From the NCBI GenBank assembly GCA_035765895.1, contig DASTWL010000050.1, positions 1 to 33,381 on the forward strand: a DNA stretch of 33,381 nucleotides. Direction: 5' to 3'. The notes under the pieces were generated by a model, which saw only the letters and a list, made by a program, of their open reading frames with translations, had not been told where the DNA came from and did no database searches. Source of the DNA: Verrucomicrobiia bacterium. Its GTDB lineage: Bacteria; Verrucomicrobiota; Verrucomicrobiia; Limisphaerales; DSYF01. Below are positions 1 through 9,175 of this stretch, piece by piece. The translations under genes and the position numbers were made by a program. Position 1 is the stretch's first letter. Every line of letters starts with the position of its first letter.

Positions 1-1557
1 GTTCACGATGCCGCTGAATGTGCCGCTGCCACCCAGGATCGCACCGCCGAGCTCCAGGTTTTCGGAGACAATGCCGCCATTGAAGGCCACTGTGCCGTTG
101 TAAACCAAGTTGGTGCCGGCGCCAGTGAAAGTGGAGCCGTCGTTAAATTGGTTGCCCGCATTCGCGCCGTAAGCCACGCAGCCGGACCGAACGTCGAGGG
201 CACCGCAATTGACCAGCGGCACCGTAATGGTCGTGATTCCGCCACCCGCACTCTTGCGCAGCGTGCCGTAGTTGGTGATCGCCCCGCCGTTGTAAAGCGA
301 CAGTGACTGGTTGTTCTGGATGTCGAACACCGCGCCGGACTGGTTGATAATCCGGCCAAGGCTCCAAAACTCAATGTCGTTCGTGCCGGACCAGGTGATC
401 AGGCCGTGGTTGAGGAGGGTGCCCGTGCCACCCAGGTTTTTCTTCGCTGCCCCCTTGATGTTGAGCACGCCGTTGGTGGCGATGGCCAGCGGACCGCCAC
501 TCAAGTCACCGCTGGTCCAGTTCACGATGCCGCTGAATGTGCCGGTGCCACCGAGGGTCGCACCGCCCAGTTCCAGGTTTTCCGACGCGAGGCCGCCGTT
601 GAAGGTCACCGTGCCGTAATATACCAGATTGGTGCCGGCACCAGTGAAGGTGGAGCCGTCGTTAAATTGGTTGCCCGCATTCGCGCCGTAAGCCACGCAG
701 CCGGACCGAACGTCGAGGGCACCGCAATTGACCAGCGGCACCGTGATGATCGTGGTTCCACCGCCCCCGCTCTTGCGCAGCGTGCCGTAGTTGGTGATCG
801 CCCCGCCGTTGTAAAGCGACAGTGACTGGTTGTTCTGGATGTCGAAGACGGCGCCCGACTGGTTGATGATGCGGGCCGAGTTGGCCGTTTCGATGTCGTT
901 CGTTCCAGACCACGTGATCAGGCCCTGGTTGACGAGCGTCCCCGTGCTGTTGATGTGTTTGCCCGCCGGGCCTTTGATGTGGAGCACGCCGTTGGTGGCG
1001 ATGGTCAGCGGACCGCCGCTCAAGTCACCGCTGGTCCAGCTGACAAAGCCGCTGAACGTGCCGCTGCCACCCAGGATCGCACCGCCGAGCTCCAGGTTTT
1101 CGGATGCGATCCCGCCGTTGAAGGCCACTGTGCCGTAGTAAACGAGATTGGTGCCCGCGCCGGTGAAGGCGGAGCCGTCGTTGAACTGATTGCCCGCCCC
1201 CACACCATAGGCAACGCAGCCGGATTGCACGTCGAGAGTGCCGTAGTTGACCAATGGCACGGTAACGGTTGTGGTTCCGTTTGCCGCACTCTTGCGGACG
1301 ATGCCGTAGTTGGTGATGGCGCCGCCGTTGCTGCGTTCGAGCAACTGGTCGTTTCGGATGTCAAACCTCGCACCGGGCTGATTGATGATCCGGGCGGAAT
1401 TGCCGGTTTGAATGTCGTTGGCCCCCGACCAGGTGATCACGCCGGCATTGAGGAGCACGCCGGAACCGCTGAAATACCGGATTCCCGAACCGATGATGTC
1501 CAGACTGCCGTTGGCGGCGATGTTCACCGCACTGCTGATTTCGCCGCCGGTCCAAAT
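1..1557 (-). repeat. Three in-frame 519-bp tandem repeats (173 aa each)
   Basis: The same sequence recurs at 1, 520 and 1039, a period of exactly 519 bp, which keeps the reading frame. The two copies nearest the window edge (1-519 and 520-1038) are nearly identical over long stretches, for example 121-300 against 640-819. The copy closest to the protein N-terminus (1039 to about 1557) is clearly diverged. This pattern suggests recent duplication or homogenisation of the inner copies. More copies may lie beyond the left edge. Confidence 0.9.
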
Positions 1558-2022
1558 CACCTGTCCCGCCACAGTCAGGACCCCGGTGCCGGCGAGCGTG
1601 CCACCGGCCAGGCCAAGCACACCGGTGGCGGTGACCGCGCTGGCCCCGTTAAGCGTGAGGTTGGAACCGGCGTTCGTCAGCGTCTGCGCGCCATCACCGC
1701 CCAGCGTGAGGCCGGCCACGGTGACGGAAACATTCTGGGTCACCGTGTAAACTCCCGCATTAGTGATGAACACCGTGTCAGCCGCGCCCGGCACGGTATT
1801 TGGACTCCAGTTGCTGCTGACGTTCCAAAGCCCGCCGTTGATATTGGTCCAGGTGATGACCGACGCCCGGGCCGTGAGTTCCGCCAGCGCAAGTGAAAGT
1901 GTCACCCCAACCCACAGGAGCAGCCGGAGACGGGAGGCCGACCGGCACGGCACCGCAAGCGTCAGGAAATCGACGGACACCGGTTGTCCGCAGGGAAAAA
2001 CCGCCGACGGCACAGAGTTCAT
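1..2022 (-). CDS. Autotransporter-associated beta-strand repeat surface protein (3' end beyond window)
   Basis: The frame is open from an ATG at 2022 to the left edge (674 codons), so the C-terminus and any anchor are not visible. Residues 31-48 form a hydrophobic segment after an Arg-rich stretch and end in a likely signal peptidase site (ARA, about residue 53), indicating export. The mature part starts VITWTNINGG and is rich in Gly, Asn, Thr and Ser with short alternating strands (for example AGNQFNDGS, GAITNYGTLRKS, LVYYGTVAFNGG), as in autotransporter-associated beta-strand repeat or beta-solenoid proteins. Three tandem 173-residue units follow the N-terminal part. An AAAGG lies about eight bases upstream of the ATG. 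A surface adhesin or structural role is inferred. The upstream 1176-residue gene is on the same strand, 315 bp away. The family call is confident; the function is not known. Confidence 0.85.
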   Translation of the reverse strand, partial: MNSVPSAVFPCGQPVSVDFLTLAVPCRSASRLRLLLWVGVTLSLALAELTARASVITWTNINGGLWNVSSNWSPNTVPGAADTVFITNAGVYTVTQNVSVTVAGLTLGGDGAQTLTNAGSNLTLNGASAVTATGVLGLAGGTLAGTGVLTVAGQVIWTGGEISSAVNIAANGSLDIIGSGIRYFSGSGVLLNAGVITWSGANDIQTGNSARIINQPGARFDIRNDQLLERSNGGAITNYGIVRKSAANGTTTVTVPLVNYGTLDVQSGCVAYGVGAGNQFNDGSAFTGAGTNLVYYGTVAFNGGIASENLELGGAILGGSGTFSGFVSWTSGDLSGGPLTIATNGVLHIKGPAGKHINSTGTLVNQGLITWSGTNDIETANSARIINQSGAVFDIQNNQSLSLYNGGAITNYGTLRKSGGGGTTIITVPLVNCGALDVRSGCVAYGANAGNQFNDGSTFTGAGTNLVYYGTVTFNGGLASENLELGGATLGGTGTFSGIVNWTSGDLSGGPLAIATNGVLNIKGAAKKNLGGTGTLLNHGLITWSGTNDIEFWSLGRIINQSGAVFDIQNNQSLSLYNGGAITNYGTLRKSAGGGITTITVPLVNCGALDVRSGCVAYGANAGNQFNDGSTFTGAGTNLVYNGTVAFNGGIVSENLELGGAILGGSGTFSGIVN

Positions 2023-2337
2023 ACCCCAGCCTTTCTCCGAAAGTGATGATGCGAAACTTGGGAACTCCTCCAGGTTTCGTTACGCCCGCGGGCGCCTTGC
2101 ATCAAGGAAACCGAAGTGGATTTCAGCGGAGCTTCTTCGACCAATTATGATAACCACTCTGGGGTCCTGAGAACCGGCGCTGGCAAGAAGGCGGTCCAGA
2201 CGAGTGCAACGCGCCGCTCAGGATGCGGCGCCAGTTGGGCGTCGTCGTGCGATGCCTGACCCAAAACCCCAAATCTGGAAGTTCGCCTGGCGCTTCCGGA
2301 TCAGCTCAGTTCCATGCCTGGCCAACGACCTCGGTCG
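2023..2337. other. Intergenic region between two exported-protein genes
   Basis: This 315-bp gap shows no convincing gene. It holds a 7-bp perfect inverted repeat with a 7-base loop (2211-2231, GCGCCGC...GCGGCGC). A short palindrome (2324-2339) overlaps the stop codon of the upstream gene. Neither is followed by a T-run. An AT-rich pocket at 2144-2152 reads TATCATAAT on the minus strand and is the only -10-like sequence upstream of the gene starting at 2022; no matching -35 box was found. Confidence 0.4.
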
Positions 2338-5300
2338 TTACAACCCCAGATTCTCGTAGGCGCCCATGTCCACCTTTTTGCTGCCGTCGCCATTGCCGTC
2401 CAGCACGCGCCAGTTGCCGTCGAGATCCCTTGCTGGAAGCGGTTGGAAACCGGGCACCGTGGGGAAATAGTCCACGTAATTGTTGCCCGCATCAATGCAG
2501 GGCGAACCGGACTGGAGACGCAGGTTGCCGCCGAAGCTGTCGATGAATTTGGGATCGGCGTTGATGTTTCCGGCCCCGAGATACGCGCTGGCATCGGGGA
2601 GGCAGGTGGTCCGCACCGTCCTGGTCACGCCGCTGCCCGTCACTCCTTTGGTGTTGCCCCACAGGATGCTGTTTTCAATCCAGACAGCGCCGTTGGTAAC
2701 ATTGACGGTGCCGCTCGCTGAAGCCGTGACATTGCTGACGAATGTCGAGTTGAGGACGTAGAGCCGCTTGCTGGCGTCGTTGCCCTGGGCGGAAATGACG
2801 CCGTAACCCGCGGCGGTCAAGTTGCCCCAGAAGACGCTTTGCAGCACCTCGGTCTTGAGCCCGCCGGCTTGATAGAGGAAGTCTGCCAAGTAAAGGGCGG
2901 AACCACCATTGGCCGCCGTGTTCCCCAAAAATTCACAGTTCGAAATCCTCGCCGAGGCGGGGCGCAGGACGTTAATGCCGCCGCCCCGCCCGGACGTGAC
3001 GTTCCAGGCAAAGGTGCAGTTCTCCACAAGGAACGCGCCCTGCCCCACTGCGAGCCCGCCACCATCCCCGGTCCCCACGTTCTCGTAGAACTGGCAGTTG
3101 GTGATGATGAAGCTCTGCAGCGGCTCGGCGTAGATTTGTCCCTGGCAAAGCATCCCGCCCGCACCGCCGGTGCCGGCACCGTTCTGCAGGAAGAGGCAAT
3201 CCGAGATGACGTAGGGCTCGGTGGTTGCCACCGGCAGCCAAATCCACAACCCGGCACCGTTCACCCCGTAGTTGGCGCGGAAAAAGAGATTCCGAATCTG
3301 CGGACGTCCGTAGGAAAACAGGCCGCCGCCGTAGGAGTTCTCGATGGCGTTGCCGCCGGTGATGGTAAAACCGTCAAAGATGGTCCCGGCCCCGACGCCG
3401 GTGCTCGCGAAACAGACCGTGTGACTGTTGTCGTTGTAAGTGGTGGGATCATCCCATGGGGTGCTGGTATCGTTCCCCAGCAGGTCGCCCGACAGGATGG
3501 TGTCATTGGAAAGCGGGTCCCGGTTGCGCTGGCTCTGCTTGGTTTCCACCCCGCTGAAACCGCCGTAGAGCGCAGTATTGTTGACCAGTTCAAACCGGGC
3601 GGCCCGATTGGTCGTATCGGTCGTGGGCTTGTAAATGCCGCCGGCCACCCAGATTTCAGCGACATCATCATCCGCGCCCGGTGTCGTCGCCCCCGACCGG
3701 GCAAGGCTCAAGGCATCCTGGAGGTTGGTGAAGGCGGCATCCCAGGTGAGCCCGTTGGTCGGGCTGTTGCCGCCATGCACGGCGTCCGCCTTCACGCGGA
3801 GCACCTTGGCGGAGACAAGCGGATGCGGATCCACGTTGTCGGGCAACCCGTCCTCGTCGGTGTCCGGCTTGGTGGGATCGGTGCCTTGTTGAAGTTCCTG
3901 CAGGTCGGTCAGGCCGTCGCCATCCTGGTTTGCCTGGGAAGGGTCGGAATACACGTGATACGTTCGCGCCGGCAGCACCACGTCCCAGCCGGTGCGGACT
4001 TCGAAGACATCGGCAAGACCGTCACCATCCGAGTCACCGCTGGTGCTGTCGTCGGTCCGATAATGCTGTTCCTCCGCGGCAAAGAGACCATCCCCGTCTT
4101 CATCGCGAACAAACACCAGCAGCACCTCGTCACTGGCCTGGAGCACAAGCTTCTCGAAATCCACATGCGCCGGCAGCGCACCCTGCGCGGACAAGACGAC
4201 CGCCCAAAAACCATTCGTGGGGCTCGCGGCCGCCACGTTGCGCACGGAGAAGAGCACCCGTTCGTTGGTGGGACTGTTGGTCTGCAAGGTGCGGCGCGGA
4301 ACGGTCTGGAACGGAATCTGGAGCACGCTGCCCAGGACGTTGCTCAGCGTGACGCCGGCATAGGTCCCGTCGGTGTTCCGATCCACGGCGGTGGCGACGC
4401 GATACTCCTCACTCGTGCCATTCCCGTAATCGATGAGCACACGGGCCGTGCGCCAGCGCGTCACCTCTTCCAGGTAGTCGAAGTTCAAGCCGGTGGCATT
4501 TTCGAGTTCGTAGAACGCGGGTTCGAGATACAGGCTGTTGGGCCGGGCCAGGAATTGTTTGATCCGGGAAACGTTCAGGTCCGTGGCCGAAACCTGGAGG
4601 ACCGGCGTGCGGTCCCCGGGCGCAAGCGTGATGCCGTTGACTCCGAGGGCGGGAATCAGGGTGGCCAGCGTCTGCAATGCGGGTTCGCCGCCGTTGCCGG
4701 CGCCCGGCTGCATGTAGCGCACCGTCATCCCAAGATCCGTGATCGTGTAGGTGACCGGGCCCGTGTTGATCAGCCGGATGCCGCCGCTCATCGAACCGCT
4801 CGCGGCGGTCTCCGTCCGTGTCCGCGAGTCGGTGAGGTAGTCGGAATGAGATTGTTCAACGGTGTGGGACGTCTCGGCTTCAAAGCCCACGGTGAATTCA
4901 CCGCCCACGCTCACCTCGGTGTTGACGCTGCCCCCCTCCGGGAACGGTCCCACGAAATCAAGTTGCGCCCCCACGCTCACCTGCCAGTTCAAACTCGCCT
5001 CCGTGGAGTATTGCATCCGCGTCGAATCGCTGATGCTGAGTTCACCGCCATACTGATGCTCGGTCCCCGCCTCCTCGGCGTATGCCACATCCAGCCGGAC
5101 GTCCACGGCATCCACCAGTTCCACTCCCAGCCGCGGCACTTCGGCAACCAGCGGGCTGCGGCCGGGCTGATCGTATTCCTCATAATCCGTGCGCCCGTCG
5201 CCATCGGTGTCCTCCAGCGTGGGCGAGGTGTGCAGCAGCGAAAGCTCGTTGCCGTCAAAGAGCTGGGCCCTGGGCGGCAGGTTATGACTCGGCCCGCGCG

Positions 5301-5868
5301 CATCCCCGTCGGTGTCAACACTGGTGGGCGAACTGTGCCACCTGAACCACTCCTGCCCGTCGGAAAGCCCGTCCCCGTCAGTATCGGCGTTGCGCGGATC
5401 GGTGCCAATCAGCCATTCCCAGAAATCGCTCAAGCCGTCACCATCCGAATCAGCCAGCGCCGGATCGCTGGTTACAAACCTCCGCTCGACCAGGCCCGGG
5501 TCGCCGTAGCCCGCCGAGTCCACGACGATGAACCAGCCGTTGGTTTCGGTGAACTCGTCCAGGCCATCCCCATCGCCGTCCAACGCAGCCCCCGTGCTCA
5601 CCAGGCGGAAGAAGGCCATGGCATTGGTCATGGGAATTTCGCAGGCATTCGTCCCCGCAGATACCGGCACATCCTGCCAGATTGGATGGGCGAGGTCCGT
5701 CGCTTGCTGGAGGGTTGCCCCCGCGGCACCATCCCAACGCAGCATCAGCTTGTTGCTCGTGCATTCCGCAGACAGACACAAATCAGCAGCCCTCACCGGT
5801 GGTGAAACCGCAAGCCACAACGTCGCAAAAAGGATGATGGCCGGATGAACGCAGGGTCTGGTTTTCAT
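2338..5868 (-). CDS. Exported multidomain protein: Ca-binding repeats, anthrax PA/binary-toxin-B-like domain, beta-helix (choice-of-anchor Q type)
   Basis: The start at 5868 is chosen because AAAGGAG lies four bases upstream and the product begins with a typical signal peptide (MKTRPCVHPAIILF..., cleavage near residue 27). Residues about 30-92 match the small 'L.W...A.dL..W..V...FFRL' domain of verrucomicrobial exported proteins. Residues 97-232 carry four DxDxDGxxD calcium-binding motifs. Residues about 238-520 resemble the pore-forming/heptamerisation region of anthrax protective antigen and binary toxin B: RSPLVAEVP, IRLINTG, QTLATL...LAPG, IKQFLA, RTARVLIDYG and TLSNVL, in the same order. 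A second calcium-binding block is at 589-682. Residues 690-1176 are a right-handed beta-helix ending SPCIDAGN...DMGAYE, typical of choice-of-anchor Q proteins. There is no PA14 domain, furin site or receptor-binding domain 4. Domain calls are by eye; the biological role is unknown. Confidence 0.85.
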   Translation of the reverse strand: MKTRPCVHPAIILFATLWLAVSPPVRAADLCLSAECTSNKLMLRWDGAAGATLQQATDLAHPIWQDVPVSAGTNACEIPMTNAMAFFRLVSTGAALDGDGDGLDEFTETNGWFIVVDSAGYGDPGLVERRFVTSDPALADSDGDGLSDFWEWLIGTDPRNADTDGDGLSDGQEWFRWHSSPTSVDTDGDARGPSHNLPPRAQLFDGNELSLLHTSPTLEDTDGDGRTDYEEYDQPGRSPLVAEVPRLGVELVDAVDVRLDVAYAEEAGTEHQYGGELSISDSTRMQYSTEASLNWQVSVGAQLDFVGPFPEGGSVNTEVSVGGEFTVGFEAETSHTVEQSHSDYLTDSRTRTETAASGSMSGGIRLINTGPVTYTITDLGMTVRYMQPGAGNGGEPALQTLATLIPALGVNGITLAPGDRTPVLQVSATDLNVSRIKQFLARPNSLYLEPAFYELENATGLNFDYLEEVTRWRTARVLIDYGNGTSEEYRVATAVDRNTDGTYAGVTLSNVLGSVLQIPFQTVPRRTLQTNSPTNERVLFSVRNVAAASPTNGFWAVVLSAQGALPAHVDFEKLVLQASDEVLLVFVRDEDGDGLFAAEEQHYRTDDSTSGDSDGDGLADVFEVRTGWDVVLPARTYHVYSDPSQANQDGDGLTDLQELQQGTDPTKPDTDEDGLPDNVDPHPLVSAKVLRVKADAVHGGNSPTNGLTWDAAFTNLQDALSLARSGATTPGADDDVAEIWVAGGIYKPTTDTTNRAARFELVNNTALYGGFSGVETKQSQRNRDPLSNDTILSGDLLGNDTSTPWDDPTTYNDNSHTVCFASTGVGAGTIFDGFTITGGNAIENSYGGGLFSYGRPQIRNLFFRANYGVNGAGLWIWLPVATTEPYVISDCLFLQNGAGTGGAGGMLCQGQIYAEPLQSFIITNCQFYENVGTGDGGGLAVGQGAFLVENCTFAWNVTSGRGGGINVLRPASARISNCEFLGNTAANGGSALYLADFLYQAGGLKTEVLQSVFWGNLTAAGYGVISAQGNDASKRLYVLNSTFVSNVTASASGTVNVTNGAVWIENSILWGNTKGVTGSGVTRTVRTTCLPDASAYLGAGNINADPKFIDSFGGNLRLQSGSPCIDAGNNYVDYFPTVPGFQPLPARDLDGNWRVLDGNGDGSKKVDMGAYENLGL

Positions 5869-6275
5869 GGGGCTCCTTTCGACGGAGGAGAGAGAACGCA
5901 CCAGGGATTGGGGTTCTGCCAAAACCAACATCGCTGCGTTCCAGGGCGGAGAAACCGGCCGGCCGGACCGGGAAATTCCTGCCGCGAGCGAAGACCGAAC
6001 GAAACAACAGGAGTCGGGCATTCCGGGAAGCGACAGCTTGAGCGCATGCTCCAGCCTTTCGTCAGGGTTTCTCCTTGGCCTCTCCTAGCGCCAGTTGCTT
6101 CCCTACCGCTACGCCCGCGCCGTTCCCCGCACAAGAGCGCCCGGCACGATTTCAGACGTGCTGCTACCGAAGATTAACCGGAAACGCATCTCCGCGGCCA
6201 CGGCTGAATCGCGATGATACGATCTCCACGACAACCTTGCGGCGGCGAGGCACCTGGGGTCAGCGGGCGGGCGAT
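5869..6275. other. Intergenic region, no gene seen
   Basis: This stretch lies between the end of the peptide transporter operon and the start of the PA-like gene, both on the minus strand. Apart from the ribosome-binding site AAAGGAG at about 5873-5879 (minus strand) no supported promoter, terminator or RNA was found. Several frames are open, but they lack a homology signature or a start site. Confidence 0.4.
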
Positions 6276-7241
6276 TCATTTGGCCAGATGACAGGCCGCC
6301 CAGTGGCCGCCGGCCACTTCCCGCAAGGGCGGCACTTCAGTGCGGCAACGCGCCTCGGCCACCGGACAGCGCGGATGAAACGGACAACCGGACGGCGGAT
6401 GAATCGGCGATGGCACGTCGCCCGGCGGCACGATGCGTTGCCGTTTCGAATCCGGATCCACCTCCGGCACCGCCGAGATCAGCGCCTGGGTGTAGGGATG
6501 GCGCGGCGCGCGAATCAGCGTCGCAGCCTCGGCCTGCTCGACGATGCGTCCGAGATACATCACCGCCACCTCATGGCTGATGTGCTCGACCACCGCGAGA
6601 TCATGCGCAATGAACAGATACGCCAGCCCGCGTTCCTGCTGCAAATCCTGCAACAAATTCACGATCTGCGCCTGCACGGACACGTCCAGTGCACTGACCG
6701 GCTCATCACACACAATGAGTTCCGGTTCGACGGCGAGGGCGCGCGCAATGCCGATGCGCTGACGCTGGCCGCCGCTGAATTCGTGCGGATAACGCGCCGC
6801 GTGACTGGCATCGAGGCCGACTGCGTGCAGCAATTCCGCCACCCGCGCCCGCCGCGCCGCGCGATTCGGCGTCAGTTGATGAATGTCCAGCGCCTCGCCA
6901 ATGATGTCGCCCACGCGCATCCGTGGATTCAGCGAGCCATACGGATCCTGGAACATGATCTGCAACTTGCGGCGGCGCGCACGCAGGGCGGCCCCGTTCA
7001 GGTGCGCGAGGTCTTCGCCGGCGAATAGGATGCGACCCGCCGTGGGCTCCACCAGGCGGACGATGGCCCGGCCCAAGGTCGTCTTGCCGCAGCCGCTCTC
7101 CCCCACCAGGCCCAGCGTTTTGCCGGGCGCAAGGCGCAAACTGACATCGTCCACCGCGCGCACAAACTCACGCTGGCGGCTGAACAGCCCGTGCTTCACG
7201 GGAAAATGGACCTTCAGGTTTTTGACTTCGAGCAGGCTCAC
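6276..7241 (-). CDS. Peptide ABC transporter ATP-binding protein, DppF/OppF type
   Basis: This is one of the two ATPases that power peptide import at the inner membrane. The GTG at 7241 is chosen because it overlaps the TGA of the preceding ATPase gene (GTGA), giving 321 aa, the usual length; a longer frame upstream only reads through the neighbouring gene. Visible motifs are Walker A GESGCGKT (47-54), Q-loop FQDP (97-100), signature FSGGQRQR (155-162), Walker B LIVCDEP (175-181) and the C-terminal oligopeptide-transporter region (RHPYTQAL, then Cys-rich [14 protein letters not shown]). It is the last gene of a five-gene operon. Substrate (di-, oligopeptide or other) cannot be told from sequence. 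Confidence 0.93.
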   Translation of the reverse strand: MSLLEVKNLKVHFPVKHGLFSRQREFVRAVDDVSLRLAPGKTLGLVGESGCGKTTLGRAIVRLVEPTAGRILFAGEDLAHLNGAALRARRRKLQIMFQDPYGSLNPRMRVGDIIGEALDIHQLTPNRAARRARVAELLHAVGLDASHAARYPHEFSGGQRQRIGIARALAVEPELIVCDEPVSALDVSVQAQIVNLLQDLQQERGLAYLFIAHDLAVVEHISHEVAVMYLGRIVEQAEAATLIRAPRHPYTQALISAVPEVDPDSKRQRIVPPGDVPSPIHPPSGCPFHPRCPVAEARCRTEVPPLREVAGGHWAACHLAK

Positions 7242-8230
7242 AGAGTGATGGCAGGTTGGGTCGCCGTTGGTTCTTCGCGCCAGAACGGGCACCGCACGTG
7301 ATGCCCCGATTCGGCCGCGACCAGCGCCGGCACGGCCCGGGAACATTCCGGCCTCGCGATCGGGCAACGCGGTGCGAACCGGCAGCCCGGCGGAAATGCG
7401 CCCAGCCGCGGCACGCCCCCGCGAATGGTCGTCAACCGCTGCGCGCCGCCCGCGAGCTTGGGCACGGAATGCATCAGCGCCTTCGTGTAGGGATGCCGCG
7501 GGCCTTGCAACAACGCCCGCGCCGGCGCCATTTCCACGATCTGCCCCGCATACATCACGGCCACGCGGTCCGCGATGTCGCCCACCAGGCCAAGGTTGTG
7601 CGTGATGAGCAGAATGCTCATGCCGAGCCGCTGTTTGAGGTCGCGGAGCAACTCCATGATTTGCGCCTGAATCGTCACGTCGAGCGCCGTGGTGGGTTCA
7701 TCCGCGATGAGCAGCTGCGGCTGCGGCGCCAGCGCCATGGCAATCATCACGCGCTGCTGCATGCCGCCGGACAACTGGTGCGGATAATCCAGCGCCCGCC
7801 GCTCCGGGGCCGGAATGCCCACCAGCTTGAGCAGCCGCACGACTTCGTCGTCCGTGGCCGCCGCGGGGCGATGCAATTGCAGCGCCTCCTTGATTTGCTT
7901 CCCAATGCGGACCACCGGATTGAGCGAAGCCCCCGGTTCCTGAAAAACGCAGCTCACCAAACCACCCCGGATTTCCCGCAGCTTGGCGGCCGCCATGGAC
8001 AGCACGTCAGCGCCGTTCACGCGAATTTCGCCGCCGACGTATCGCGCGGGCGGCGTTGGAATGAGCCGGACCACGGACATCGCCGTCACGCTCTTGCCGC
8101 TGCCGCTTTCGCCCACAAGACACACCGTTTCGCCGGCTTCGATTGCCAGCGAAACGCCATCCAGCGCGCGCAAGCTGGATTTGCCCGCGATGAAGTCGAG
8201 TTTAAGGTCTTTGATTTCGAGCAATGGCAT
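7238..8230 (-). CDS. Peptide ABC transporter ATP-binding protein, DppD/OppD type
   Basis: This is the partner ATPase of the peptide importer, 330 aa and full length. It shows Walker A GESGSGKS (40-47), Q-loop FQEP (96-99), signature LSGGMQQR (153-160), Walker B LLIADEP (173-179) and an H-loop in LLITHN. The C-terminal oligo_HPY-type region has RHPYTKAL and four cysteines (CRFAPRC, ECS, RCPF). In related proteins this cysteine set has been linked to an iron-sulfur cluster; whether that holds here is inference. It starts 18 bp after the permease B gene and overlaps the next ATPase by 4 bp. Confidence 0.94.
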   Translation of the reverse strand: MPLLEIKDLKLDFIAGKSSLRALDGVSLAIEAGETVCLVGESGSGKSVTAMSVVRLIPTPPARYVGGEIRVNGADVLSMAAAKLREIRGGLVSCVFQEPGASLNPVVRIGKQIKEALQLHRPAAATDDEVVRLLKLVGIPAPERRALDYPHQLSGGMQQRVMIAMALAPQPQLLIADEPTTALDVTIQAQIMELLRDLKQRLGMSILLITHNLGLVGDIADRVAVMYAGQIVEMAPARALLQGPRHPYTKALMHSVPKLAGGAQRLTTIRGGVPRLGAFPPGCRFAPRCPIARPECSRAVPALVAAESGHHVRCPFWREEPTATQPAITL

Positions 8231-8248
8231 TTTGGTCCGTTGGCGGCG

Positions 8249-9172
8249 TCAGTAGGCGTCCTTGATGCGCGGATCAATCCAGCGGTAGAGCAAATCCACG
8301 ATCAGGTTCACGGTCACAACGGCGGTGGCGCTGACCAGCACCGTGCCCATGACCATGGGGACATCGAGATTGAACACGCTCTCGACCGCGAGCTTCCCGA
8401 TGCCGGGCAACGCGAAGACATTTTCGGTAAACAGCACACCCCCGAGGAGCCCCGCCACATCCATGCCCAAAATGGTGATGACGGGGATGAGCGCATTCGG
8501 CAGGGCGTGTTTGAACAGCACGGCCGCCTCCGTGGCGCCTTTGGCCCGCGCCGCGCGGATGTAGGGGCTGTCCAGCACTTCGGTCATGTTGGTGTGAATG
8601 AGGCGCGAATAATAGCCGATGAACAAAATGGCCAGCGTGGCCGCGGGCAGCAGCAATGAGATGAAGCCGCGCAGACCCGCCACGGGAAACCAGCCCAGCT
8701 TGTAGGCCAGCCAGTATTGCAACATGCGCGCCAGCCAGAAGGATGGCAGCGACAAGGACAGCGTCGCGCCCACCAGGGCGCCGCGATCCAACCACGACCC
8801 GCGATGTTTCGCCGTGTAAACACCCAGCGGCACAGCCAGCAACATCCACAGCACCACCGCCGTGACTGACAGCGCCGCGGTCACCGGCAGCCGCGTCAGG
8901 ATGGCGTGCGCCACCGGTTCATCCGTGACAAACGAATGGCCGAGATCGCCGTGCGCCAGTTGCCAGAGGTAGTAACCCAGCCGCTTGATCACCGGCTCGT
9001 CGAGGTGATACCGGGCGCGAATCTCCTGCAACACCTGCGGTGAGGCCTTGGGGCCGGCGATGACTTTGGCCACGTCCCCCGGCACGACGTTGATCAACGT
9101 GAAGATGAGAATGGCCGTGGCCAGCAAGGTCACGAGGGACCAGAACAGTCGGGTGAGGAGGCGCGTCAACAT
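8249..9172 (-). CDS. Peptide ABC transporter permease, DppB/OppB type
   Basis: This is an inner-membrane permease of 307 aa, normal for the DppB/OppB family. It has an N-terminal membrane helix (residues about 8-28), the conserved family segment VPGDVAK followed by an external domain, and about five further helices. The cytoplasmic EAA loop that contacts the ATPase reads IRAARAKGATEAAVLFKHAL with the conserved Gly. It begins only 3 bp after the binding-protein gene stop, so the two are co-transcribed. It forms the translocation pore with the C-type permease encoded first in the operon. Confidence 0.94.
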   Translation of the reverse strand: MLTRLLTRLFWSLVTLLATAILIFTLINVVPGDVAKVIAGPKASPQVLQEIRARYHLDEPVIKRLGYYLWQLAHGDLGHSFVTDEPVAHAILTRLPVTAALSVTAVVLWMLLAVPLGVYTAKHRGSWLDRGALVGATLSLSLPSFWLARMLQYWLAYKLGWFPVAGLRGFISLLLPAATLAILFIGYYSRLIHTNMTEVLDSPYIRAARAKGATEAAVLFKHALPNALIPVITILGMDVAGLLGGVLFTENVFALPGIGKLAVESVFNLDVPMVMGTVLVSATAVVTVNLIVDLLYRWIDPRIKDAY

Positions 9173-9175
9173 GCG

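Noticed and set aside
1-1557. CRISPR-like array suggested by periodic repeats
   Set aside because: The repeat unit is 519 bp with no spacers and codes in frame for a protein repeat.
2324-2339. Terminator after the PA-like gene
   Set aside because: The palindrome overlaps the stop codon, has a loop of two to four bases and lacks a T-run, so it is not a convincing terminator.
2839-5805. A 988-codon open frame on the plus strand
   Set aside because: It lies exactly opposite the PA-like/beta-helix gene, whose frame has a signal peptide, recognisable domains and a ribosome-binding site. The plus-strand product is Arg/Gly/His-rich with no domain pattern and arises from high GC content.
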